Below are positions 9,986 to 21,400 of a stretch of 64,000 nucleotides of DNA, in pieces (positions within the stretch are counted from its first letter, which is position 1; each line of letters starts with the position of its first letter). The position numbers and the translations under genes were made by a program. The notes below the pieces were generated by a model. That model did not search any database and was not told the origin of the DNA. It saw only the letters and a program-made list of their open reading frames with translations. Source of the DNA: Monarcha castaneiventris obscurior (taxonomy: Eukaryota; Chordata; Aves; Passeriformes; Monarchidae); the NCBI GenBank assembly GCA_026261815.1, contig JAMPIT010000484.1, forward strand, positions 7,476,501 through 7,540,500. The letters run 5' to 3'.

Positions 9986-12900
9986 TCTCCTGCGTATCTG
10001 AATGCACTGGCACCTCACTGTAGTGTGTCCTGCTGTTACATGTGTGTCATGTCATGTGTGCCCCTGCCTTAGCTTCCAGTTATGATGTGCATCTTTCAGA
10101 AAAAAAACAACCTTTAATCATTTTTATAAAAAGCCTTTTTTCCACCCAGATTCTGGCTTCATTAGATACGTCTATCTTTATTCGAGTCTACTGTTGGATC
10201 ACTGCTATAAAAATTTGAAAAACAGATACCTGACAGTAGGACCCTGAGATCTGTATTTACTGCCCGTATGGATCAAGGACTTAATGTTAGCACTGAAATG
10301 GGAGCATTGTGACCCTAGGTCTTTTTTAACCCTGCAATTTGATTTTGCTCTGAAATTTTAGAGGATTTTCTGAGTGAAATTGGTGGATTTTGACACTAGG
10401 TGGCACTTAAATACAGCTAACAAAGATTTTTGTCTCTTTCAACACACAAAAACAGTCAAACACATTCTGTTCTAACATGCAGTTAATTATATCCTCAAAA
10501 TGATGTCTTGGACTGATATTACTAAACAAACGTATAAAATGTAATTACAGACAAGTGAAATAAATACTGTGGGCTTATAATTGCAAGATATGTTTTTTCC
10601 TTGTAATATGCTACACACCTGTGCATAGTTTATATAGATAGTATTTTATTTTGTCATTTTTACTAACATTTAGGATGGCATGATTTAGCTTTATGTGCGT
10701 TTATTTACTGCTACCAATTTTTGCCATATGTCAGTTTTTAAAAAAGGAAATGTTTTTATAGATTGGAATTGCAAGACACCAGTATTTCAAAGCGAAAACT
10801 CTAAGAAAAGAGTTTTCTTATATGAAACCACTTCAAAATTTTTTTAAAGAAATGCACATATTTTAGGGGTTTTTTGCTTTGCTTTCGACTTCTTCCTTCT
10901 CTTACCTTTTGGAGGTACACCTCTATTGGTATAGTAGCTTAATATCCGTGTTGAGGTCTGAGGTCTATCTGTTCATAAACATTTGTTGAGTGATATAATT
11001 GGTAATTGCATTTTAATGCAGCAGGCCTACAGGACAGTCTGAGACCCATGAAATCCCATCAGAGAGAGCAGCTTGTGGCCATCACCTTGGCTTCTGGCAG
11101 TTTCTTCTATCAGCTGCAGAGGCTGTCAACAGCATTTCAATCAACTGCACAAGCCCTGTGCGAAGCTGCTTTAAGTTACCACAAGCTAAAAGGCAAAGGC
11201 GTGTAAGGAAATGCCCTCCCAGAGCAGGAGTGAGCTAATAAAGTATCAAACTTAGGAGGGTAAGAAATGGGCTTCTAATTCCTCTTTGCCCTCACATTCC
11301 AATATTCAGAGATTAGCTCTCAACCTTTCTGATGGCAGGTCCCCTACCATTCCCTGTCCTGCATTACAAATTGTTGTCTTCTCTGTAGTAGTAATATTAG
11401 AGCTGAGATGAAGTTCATAAATGGTAGGACAACTCAACAACACATTCCTGTATTTGCGTTTTGGGTTTTTTGGTAGCTAAAGGTGTGTATTTGGCATGGG
11501 AAACACTGGTACACATGTGAAAATCATGTGTTGTTGAAAAAAATTCCAACACTTGCAGTGTTGCTTAAGCAACAGTATGCTTAGACAAACTAATGTAGTC
11601 TGTGTGTGCTTGTTGGAATTGCCCGACATCAGGAGACCTGTTTCAGGTGAACCAGAAACCAAACAGGAGACCAGGATGGGCTCAGCACCCATCAGCTGGT
11701 GTAAAAACAGTCCAAACTAGAGACGACTGGCAGAAAAAGGGTTGGAAGATTTGTGTGAAGAGGAAGAACTGAGAGCTCTGTGTGTGAGGGCGCAGAAGTG
11801 GTGAACTCCAGCTGGTTTGTGTGCCTGTCAAAGTGTGGTATAAAACTGTGCATCAGGCCAGGCCAGACTGTCCAGTGTCAAATAAAAAAATAAAGTTCGT
11901 GATAAAAAGATGTTAAGAAGACAATATTTTCTTCATGCTTCAGGTAGGGATAGAAACCTGATAAATAGAACAAATCTAAGAAAATCTGTATTCAGCTGCA
12001 TTTTTTTTTCTTTTTTTCTTTTGAGAAAAAATCCATGAAGGTTCTGTAAATATAAACTAAAACCAGCCTAGACAATTCTTCAGACAGTTTGCTGATACGC
12101 CCACTCAGTCTTGTCAAGGGGACAATCTCCAGGTGCTCTCCATCAGTAGTGTCAATGGTATAGCTACTTCTTTTTGAAGAATTCATGAAAATAGTTTGGC
12201 CCTTAAGTAATAACATTAAGCCTTCTCTTAAAAAAAAAGTGTACAGGTCTCTACTGACTTTAACAGATGTACTGGTAGTTGAATGTTTTACAAGTAATTA
12301 TAGTAACTATTTACAGTAATTAGCTTGAATCTAATTGCTTCTCATCATGTTAGGATAGTAAATTAAAACTTTATTTCAAACAACTCCTGTTGTCTGTTTT
12401 CCCTAAACTGCTCACAGGAAACCCAATTTAAAAAAAAAACCGCTTGGAGAACCACCATTCTCCATTCCTGCTTGCAGTACTTTGAATGGAGGTGCTTAGC
12501 TTTGATCTTAAAACCAGCACTTCATTTACCTGTATAGACTGGATATTTCTTCCCCAGAATGGAGATCAAGCTGCTCCTGAGAGCAAAAGAGGTGTGTGTG
12601 AACAAGAGGGACAAAAATACACTTTTTGGTCCCTATGTGAGAGAGTCATGTCAGATGGTTTACACATGAGCAGGCTGATTTTCCCTGGCTCCCTCCCTAA
12701 TCAGTGCAGAGAGCTCAGCACTCCATGACCATGATGTAGGCCCGAGGCTGAGCATTTGTAGCTGCTGGGAAGGACCAGAGGTATCACTCTTTACAGGCTG
12801 TGTAGGGACCTTTGAGAAACTGCTTTCCTCGAACTGGTGCTTGCAATTATGTAGCTGATCAGTGTCTAACCATCTACTTCAAAACCATTCATAGCTTTTG

Positions 12901-15300
12901 TCTTTCACACCATAGTGCAGGTTCATTGCAATTCCTCAAGACTGACTTGGCCTGCTGCACAGACAGAAAGTCTGTCAGCTTTGGCCTGTTTTGAGATTCC
13001 TGTTTGAAACCATAGCAAATTAACTGAGGAGCAGGTCAGTGCCTGCTGATTTCATGTGAATTCAATCACATGCAGGTACTGCTGGTTATTTAAACAGTCT
13101 TCCAACTGCATTCACACAATGCTTTGAACAACCTGGACTATTCAGCTTTGTACTCTGGGATGATAATGGACACCATCTTCAGTTTCAGGCTATTTGCATT
13201 GGGTGTACAAGTCACCCTATGACTATCAGCCGCTGTGAGGAATGCTGTTGCAATCTGGTCGTACATTAAAATTGTCTTATTCTGTAATGATGATACATCT
13301 ACAGCAGCAAAAAGTACTTTAAATTTTAATACCTGCGTTTGTACGACTGTCAAGATGCCTGATATTAACAGCTTGACTTCTGCTGTAAGCAGAGGTAGAA
13401 GAAATAACACTACCTTCACAGTTTTGGCACAGTTCCCTTACGAGCTGAATTCTCAACCCATCATTTTTGGTTTTTGCCATACAAATCTGAGCAGTGGTGT
13501 TCTATTTTTTTTTATTTGAGTTTAGATTTTGAATGCTTTTATTGTGTTTCTTCAATTCCAGAGAGAAATTAGAAAGGCAACAATGCTTCTCTTATTGCAT
13601 GATGCCAACATTTATTGACAATAAATATAACTGAACTTGCACAAGAAGCCATTTTCTAATAAATCCTTTTACTGGGTTGTTGTTATGAAGCTTGAGCTTT
13701 TAATTTTTTACAAAAAAAGCCCCACTTTTTAAAGAAAGGTCAGTCAATCTTTTTAGAAGGATTTAATGAATGACTTTTCCCACCTTACAGAATTTAGTCT
13801 TTTGTTCAATTGTTTCCGTTCCTATTAAAGGTCCACAAAAACGTACCTTCTATTATATTTCTTCTAATAGGTTTCTCAGCCTTATAACTATAATAAATTT
13901 GTCAGTCTAGCTTCGCTGAACACTGGAGTTGAAAATCCTACCACAACAGATTAGAAATATAACCATTTCTAAACCCTTTGAAGAAGTTTTACCCTTTCTT
14001 TCAACACATTTTATATACTCAACAATTCAATGAAAATAACCTTTCACAGTCATTCTTTAAACTCTCTTTCTTGGTGATAGCACAGTCAAGCTATTTGATC
14101 AGTCAGTCAGAAAACCCGAGTTCTGTTCCTATCCCTGCCAGAGTGGATTCATAGTCTGAACCAACTCGCTGAAAGCCAACGTTTTCTTAAGTACTCATCC
14201 AGAGGAAATGACCAACTTGACCCACACAGGACCTGATTTTTAGAACAGGTGAGTGCTCAGACTTGGAATTTCAATAATTTTGAGCAGTGCCCTTAGCACT
14301 GCTAAAAAGATTTTTAAAAAGTCTAATAGTATTTTGTTTGGTAACCAGAAATTAAAAGCTTCAGAAGAAGCTTTTATAGCAGATTTAAAAAGATATGCAA
14401 AGACCTTCCCCTCCCTGCGGCCCCCTCCCCCCAATCTCTTTCATTTGTTTTGTTTCTATGAAATTTGGTTGTTGGTTGTGGTTTTCCTTTTTCTTCTTAG
14501 GAGAGAAGTTACATTTTTTTAGAAACACAAAATACTGGTTTGATAAACAATTCTCTTCAGGAAACGTCTTAAAGTATTACAGAATGTAACAAAACCTTTA
14601 GAATATTAATAACCATGCTAAAAGCAGAGATCCAAGGAGCATGATCACATAAATCTAAGAAAAGCAAACAGCATCTCTATAGCTCAACCCTTGTGTTATA
14701 AAAAGAATCAGCTTTGCTTTATAACTCTGTGTGAAGTATAAATGTCAATGTATCATATTTCCTTTGTATGAATGAATGGGAAAGAGAGTGAGGCAAGGGT
14801 TATCTAAGTAATATAAAAGCACAATTAATGAGTACTTCCAAGGGACACAAATAATCTGCACTAATCCCAAATTACAGCTCATACTCTATCCTTCAATTTG
14901 AAACCCTCCCCTCAGGTTTATCCATAATCAGGAAATGGAGGAAAAGATGAATTATCTCACCCTTCTTTACTTTTGAGAGAATTGTTCAGCTGAGCTTCAT
15001 GCAAGCCTGTTATGAGTCAGTCTACTTATCTGACCAGCTGTGATGGTTCTGGTGTGTTTCTGGTCACCTGAGTTCAAGAGAAATGATGAGGTGTAGAAAA
15101 AGCTTTTAGGATCATCAAGAGAGTGAAACAAACTTGTTTTGTGAGAAAAGATTAAAATATTTGGCTTATTTATCAAAACAGAAGCAGGAGGAGTATCTGA
15201 TTGTTTTCTACTAACAGTAGAATGATAATATTAATATTGGTGAAAAATAGCTTTTTAAACAAAATTGTAGTGCTACCAGAAGAGCAAATGGGTGTAATCA
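9986..15300. other. Intergenic DNA between LTR fragment and CR1 tail
   Basis: Apart from the LTR candidate at 11611-11905, this is mostly AT-rich sequence with homopolymer tracts (for example 12001-12022). Two overlapping open frames of about 93 residues on opposite strands at 13138-13519 match no family I know. Confidence 0.4.
11611..11905 (+). mobile_element. Possible solo LTR (weak)
   Basis: It begins TGTTGGAATTGCCCGACATC, carries a TATA-like GTATAAAA at 11838-11845, and has AATAAA at 11881-11886 with a second AATAAA just after. The order start, TATA, polyadenylation signal and the roughly 300-base size are LTR-like. No clear CA end or target-site duplication was found, so this rests on architecture only. 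Confidence 0.35.
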
Positions 15301-15304
15301 TTTG

Positions 15305-15385
15305 TGTCCCACGCATGGCCAGAAGGGTGGAACTAGATGATCTTTGAGGTTCCTTCCAACCCAAATCACTCTATGATTCTGTAAT
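15305..15385 (+). mobile_element. CR1 LINE 3' end
   Basis: GGAACTAGATGATCTTTGAG, then TTCCTTCCAACCCAAATCA and CTCTATGATTCTGT, is the typical 3' terminus of the chicken-repeat-1 LINE, including the short TATGATTCT-like tail unit. Only the tail and a few dozen bases upstream are recognisable, which fits the usual 5' truncation. It is the clearest sequence sign that the genome is avian or reptilian. Confidence 0.85.
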
Positions 15386-15475
15386 GAATAAACCTTCTAT
15401 TGAACAGAGAAGTTTTAGGGAAGTGCTTAAGCATCAGACAGGTGAACTTCTAGACAGGATTGAGAGGGAGGGAGG

Positions 15476-15866
15476 ATGGGGTCATTTTAACAGGGACCTT
15501 CACCCATCTGTGACTGGGAGTCTGAGCCATGGCTTTCTGGTGACCTTTGGAGGGAAGCCTGACTTGCAGAGCCTTTCCAATGGCAAGTTTTTCATAGCAG
15601 ACCTGTTCAGTTGAGCTGTGCTGGTGAAATACCAGAATCCCATCACCAACATCAATATTGTTACCAGGTGCTGGTCTTCATTGAGAGAATACTTGGAAAT
15701 TAAAGCTCCGAGTCACCTGCTGCTCTGTGCCTCTGGCTATGGGCAGTATTGCAGAGGGAAAACCTGTAATAAACCACACAATGCACAGCTCGTGCAGTCG
15801 GCTTGGCTCTGCCTGCCAAGCCAGCCTGCTTGTGTTGCCACCAGTGCTATGTAGGTGTGTGGAGCA
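15476..15866 (+). repeat. Direct repeat copy A (about 390 bp)
   Basis: This copy is almost identical to 18021-18402. The visible differences are a net 9-base insertion here (AGGGACCTTCAC, near 15492), one T/C change near 15541 and two changes near the right end. Homology begins around TGGGGTCATTTTAAC and ends around GGAGCA, so the unit can be read as TG...CA. An AATAAA occurs at 15769-15774. The borders are abrupt and flanking DNA does not match copy B. It is either an LTR of a short element or one half of a recent local duplication. Confidence 0.9.
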
Positions 15867-18020
15867 CTGTTACTCCATTCAGGCATTGGGAGGAGAATGT
15901 TTTGAACACAGCACCTCCGTGTTGTGAAGATCTTCCTGTCTGTATAGGCTTCCTAATGTAACCTTCTATTTGCTGTGATCTCACTAGGAGCTTTACATTA
16001 CAAAGTCCTATATGACATTATTTGTAGGTGGCTGTTTGTCTGAACTTCTTTTATAGCCTCAGGCACAGAAAGGCAGGTGAATTTTAATTTTTAGCTTTCA
16101 CGTTAGTTTTCAAATGCTGTCAGTTTAAAATATTTAAATAACAGCAAGTTCTAACAGCATTCTCAGATTTTTCTTGCACAGTTGACTGTCTTTGGCCTTA
16201 CTCAACCAGCCTCTATTTATGATAAGAGTTATGGACAACACTGTGGAGTCCAAGCTTTGAAATAACTGGGTAAAAATGTCAGTGCTGCCATTAACCTGAG
16301 TAGGGTCAATGCTTGCTTTTCTGTCATTTATGTTTCAGCTTAGCAATAATGTGGTAAAGGAGACTTTCTTTGGAAAGATGAAGCAGTAAGAAATATGAGA
16401 AAATAAATACATTCTAAGGAATGAGAAAATTACTTTCCTTAGGGAGTACCATTTATTTTCTTCATTAAGCCTTATCAAAGAATGGTATCAGTTGATGGCC
16501 GTCAGTTTAGTTTCTGAAAATGGTCATGATGGGCAAAAGCTGTAGATTTACAGCAGTTTATATTGTTTTTTTAAAGGGAATGATTTTCTATTTATATGAG
16601 GCTTATGTGTTTGTACTCTGTGTGTGTGCGTGTAGCTGTGCACACATGAATGCACACATCTCTATTTCCAGTAAGTTTTGAAGCTGACCAATTGCAGCCA
16701 AATTTAACATCAAGTTAAATAGTTTACTAGTCCCAAAGACATCAAAGTTCTAAAAGTTTTTTTGCAAATAGATGGCTATTCAGAGAAAAATAAGAGAAGT
16801 AAGGAGAGCTTACCATTTGTAAGATGTCAGAGGGTTCATATAGGTTTTTTCCTGCCAACTCCAGTCTATAGAAAACCAGGCTCCTTGGTTCTGTTATTCA
16901 TAGAGCTGCTTATTTACTTAGTATTTTTCTGCATTTAAAGCAAGTGGAATGAAACCAGTTTATATAAGCAATCAAACGATCTTTTGCTAAAATATGACTG
17001 GTGTATTAATCAAGCCATTACTGAGATGCTCTAAATTTCCTCTCTGGAAATGGATCTCTGTAATTGGGTAATCTCTCAAAATAATTTGTGATACCTTTTT
17101 ACACATTGTGCCAACTGGAATAATCAAACAGGGCTGATTAAAATTATGCTTTCCCAGTTATATTTGAAAAACATGGTGTGTAAGCTTTATATATTTTGAA
17201 TTGTCTTATACTGTTACAGACTCTGAGAAGAGACTGTTGTTTCTGCACTAAAAGATACATAAGCAAGTGTAGAAATGGTTATTAATGTATGTTCATGTGT
17301 GAGATAATGTGAGTGTTACTTGTAGGAATGATCATGAAAGCGTGATTGGGATCCATGGCTAAATCCCACGAAGCATGCTGAAGGTAGCAAGGTACATCAC
17401 CACAAGGTAATCTCTGCCAGTAAAGGATCATTTCCAATTTATTGCTTGTGTTTAGAATAGAGTGGAAAGGGGATACACATCTAATGAAAAAGGGAGGTTT
17501 TATTTTCCCTTATAGTTTATTGAGAGTTTTTCTTTCATTGTGTGGTCTCATTGCATATGCTTGCAGGACTATAAGGAAATACAACTCTTTCAAGGCTGGA
17601 AAGTTGTGATAACATGTCTTCCTTCTCATCATCTACCTGGTGTAGTCTATGTTTAGATTTCATTCACTTTAGATTTCATTCATTGCTCATAGAAAAGAAA
17701 CTGGATTCGTTTTAGAAAATGACTCAGCATGATATGGGGGTAAGGAGGAAAACAGTGAAAGATCTCACAGCCTACAAGACTGAGATTTATTGTAAATGTG
17801 GCTTGGGAAAATTGTTTACTTTGAGTAAGATGTTTAAAAGGCAGTTAGGTTACTGGTTACTTTATGGGGCAAAATATATGTAGAAAATAAGATTAATCTC
17901 AGTGGAAACACTAAGTTAGAAATGGCATCATTCATTGTGAACTGTAAGAATGTTCTGCAAAGCCCCGTTTAAGGAAAAACAAGACAACATCATAAGAGTT
18001 CTTTAGAAAGAACTAGGGGA
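15867..18020. other. Spacer between the two direct repeats
   Basis: About 2.15 kb, AT-rich, without long open frames and without any gag-, pol- or env-like protein that I can recognise. There is a GT/AC-rich patch at 16620-16662. Just before copy B lies a purine-rich run, AGAAAGAACTAGGGGAA, reminiscent of a polypurine tract. No primer-binding-site-like TGG motif follows copy A. Confidence 0.5.
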
Positions 18021-18402
18021 ATGGGGTCATTTTAACATCCCATCTGTGACTGGGAGTCTGAGCCATGGCTTTCTGGCGACCTTTGGAGGGAAGCCTGACT
18101 TGCAGAGCCTTTCCAATGGCAAGTTTTTCATAGCAGACCTGTTCAGTTGAGCTGTGCTGGTGAAATACCAGAATCCCATCACCAACATCAATATTGTTAC
18201 CAGGTGCTGGTCTTCATTGAGAGAATACTTGGAAATTAAAGCTCCGAGTCACCTGCTGCTCTGTGCCTCTGGCTATGGGCAGTATTGCAGAGGGAAAACC
18301 TGTAATAAACCACACAATGCACAGCTCGTGCAGTCGGCTTGGCTCTGCCTGCCAAGCCAGCCTGCTTGTGTTGCCACCAGTGCTATGTAGGTGTGCAGAG
18401 CA
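18021..18402 (+). repeat. Direct repeat copy B (about 380 bp)
   Basis: This is the second copy of the unit at 15476-15866, in the same orientation, starting about 2.54 kb later. A 78-residue open frame is identical in the two copies, showing that roughly 300 bases are unchanged. The unit ends GTGTGCAGAGCA and then diverges at once from the sequence after copy A. Divergence of about one percent points to a young duplication or insertion. Confidence 0.9.
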
Positions 18403-21400
18403 TTTGCTGTCAGGGTGCAGGACTGTGATCTGTTTGCCACTATACCAGTGATGTTCCAGACAGATTTTCCCAACACAGATGGAAAAATTGGTATTACTGA
18501 GAGTATAGAAAAATTCAGACTGTGTCCTGTTTTTAAGAAGGGACAATAGAGGATACCCAGAGAAGATGACAAAGAGCAGCAGACATTAATTCTTACCAGG
18601 CTTTGGCAGTCTGTAGAGCAGGCACATCCTGAACCACAGATCGTATTGTATTTGTGTTTACTTCTCAGTTTAAACTCCTTCATGTAAATGTCTGAGGGTA
18701 AGGTAAAGAGCACTATACATAAATAAAGACCCAACCTGCCTCTTTATTATGCATCCCCACACTGCTGCTGTGGGTGCATGTGGATCCACAGCTAAGGTCC
18801 CAGTACACTACTACAACAGAATAATTACTATTTATCATTAATATCTTTGTTAGAAGACTGAAATAGGTTTGCCTAAAATTGCTCAGGAAAATATGCAGTA
18901 ATGTTGAAAGCCAAGAAATGTAGTGATAAGGTGACAGAAAAATCTTGGCTCTGCTGAAGTGAAAATGAACTTTACCCATGGCTTCCGTAAAGCCCAGATT
19001 TTTGCCTTGAGAGTCTGCCCAGACCAGCTGCTCTTCCTGGATGTCCTGAGAGTGTCTCTTGCCCAAAGGGGCTCCAAGGAAATGTGTTCTGTCATGAATT
19101 CAGAACAATGGATTTTAACAAGCATGTATATACTGTGGATGACTGTACTACTCTTTTTGTAAAGAACCTACTCCTTCCAGCTTTGCTATTCACTTTCACA
19201 AAGCCAGATCCTGCAGCTGAGCGCTTGTGGCTGTCAGTGTTCTCATGCCACCTTGTGAGGGAGGACTGGCAGAAAACATTCAAGTGCCGAGGATTTTGTA
19301 AAAAAAGAGGCTGACTTGCTATTTAGATAGCACTGGAAAGTGACTTGTGAAAAATTGAAGACTTGAGCATACATCACTTTTTTTCTCCAAGCTTTTCCCT
19401 CTTCTGTACACACAAATCAGGAAAAGAACTGCTCCCTGTCCTTTGGGAATATCTTAATCCATTTTATAGAAAGTGCTTCTGCTTGTAGGGTTAGTACTTT
19501 GCGTTGTGATCACTTTAGTGAAATAAATCTATGAAGAGCATGGCCCAGAAGGGAAGCACAGTTTAGTGCATTGGTGAAGCTGTATCCTCAGACAGCACTT
19601 CTGTTAAAGGAAGATTGAAGGCAACAACTGCGGGATGGACATTGCTGTGGCCTCACTGCTGCACTCAGCCCCACAAGCCTGTGTAGAGCTCTGCTCAGTC
19701 TGAAGATTGTTAGCAAACTCTTGGTCCTGTTCCCAAACCCATCTGTACCAATACAACAGCAAGAGCTCAGCTTCTGCTACAGGCATCAGTTGCCATGTGG
19801 GAAAATGCAGCATATAGATCATTGATAACCACCATTGATAACCATCAATGAAGAGGAAGAAGCGGTCCTCTCTGGAATGTCAAGAGCGTATGATGAGGAA
19901 CACATCATGAAGCCTGGATTAGCTGCACAGACAAACTTTGTAGTGCCTGAGTCCTGCCTGTTTTTGCTGTAATCTGTTGCAGTTGATACTACAGCCTTAT
20001 AATGAGGTTAGCTTATGAATTATTAATCAATAATATGAACATCTAGCAGATAAGGATAACATGGGTTACAAGCTCATCAGCAGATAATGCTCTATTGCAG
20101 TAATAATCAACCTGCTGAACTCTGTAGTCATCTATAACAATTGAGACCTATTTGTGGAAATACCTTTTAATTCCTATTAAATATAAAAGGAAATTTAATA
20201 CAAAACCTGGCCATAATGGGTATACATATAATACGAGATCCCTTTTTCAATACTTTTTTGTCTTTAAGCTCTTGCTTATGCCCACAAAAATCCTTCTGTA
20301 AATAGGAAATGTGTCAGCTGAGGAGAAGGAGATGTATTTCTCCTCTGCTGCTGCATTATTGGGAAGCTCAGGTTTTGAGCTGGGCAGAGGCAGTGATGGT
20401 TTCAGGGAGAAATGGTTTGTTTCCACACAGCATGGAACAGCTGTGCAAGTCAGTTGAGTGATGTGATGTCCTCCAAAGTCAGCCCTGGTAGCACCTACTC
20501 CATGTCAATAAGCAGCATCCCCCAGCTGCACAGAGGTACAGAGCTGGAGACCTAAGGAGGACAATGTCCTCCTGTGCCAGCCTGGTCACTATGTACATCG
20601 TACCCACCTTGGATCTCAGGTTCATGTGGGTGTCTGGAAAAGGCTTTAGGGTTTGTGTGCTTAACACAAATATCATAATTGCAGGAAGGCTAAAATTCCA
20701 CTCTGCTGACGCTTGTTACTTTCTAAAATGCCTCAAGTCTGGGACTCAAAATAGTGCTTTTGGGCTATAGCGTGAGCTGTAATAGTTGTAATGACATGGT
20801 GTGAAACCAATCCCCATCCTGCTTTACACAGGGTGAAAAGAATTTTTTTTTAAATCCAGTAAGTAGTTAAGAGTGAAAATAAAAGATCTGGGGACCCTTT
20901 ATTTGGAGGTCTGCTGCCATTCGGGTCAGGAAGACTGTGATGTCTCCAGTGCTGCAGAGGTGCCACCCTAGAGGGGATGTGGATTTAGAGACACAATTTT
21001 CCAAACCCAGTGTGGAAGACCAGAATATATATATGTATATATATATTCCTTTCCTATGAGAAGCTGAAGTACAAAGATACTTCCTGCTCTGTACCATGGC
21101 TGGGACAGACCCTTAGTTGTGTTGGATTCATCCTACCTGGAATAACTGTAGGTTATTCTCCATGTTGCTTTGCAAAGGTGCCTTTTATCCTTCTCAGGAA
21201 ACTGAAGTCAACAAAGCAATGGATAGGAAGGATTTTAGTCAATAAATTGGCTTATCTTCTGATATTATGGCCATAGATAAAATTAAACAGAGAAATCCCC
21301 AAACCCACAAAACCCAGAACAAACCCATTCCCCAGACAATAGCATTTTCAGTCATTAAGTGGGAATAGCATACACCAGTAGGATTACGATGCCTGCAAAT

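Noticed and set aside
13138..13519. Two overlapping 93-94-residue frames on opposite strands
   Set aside because: Neither matches a family I know, and there is no splice or promoter support.
18273..18734. 153-residue minus-strand frame over repeat copy B
   Set aside because: It spans the edge of the direct repeat and is not preserved at copy A, so it is unlikely to be coding.
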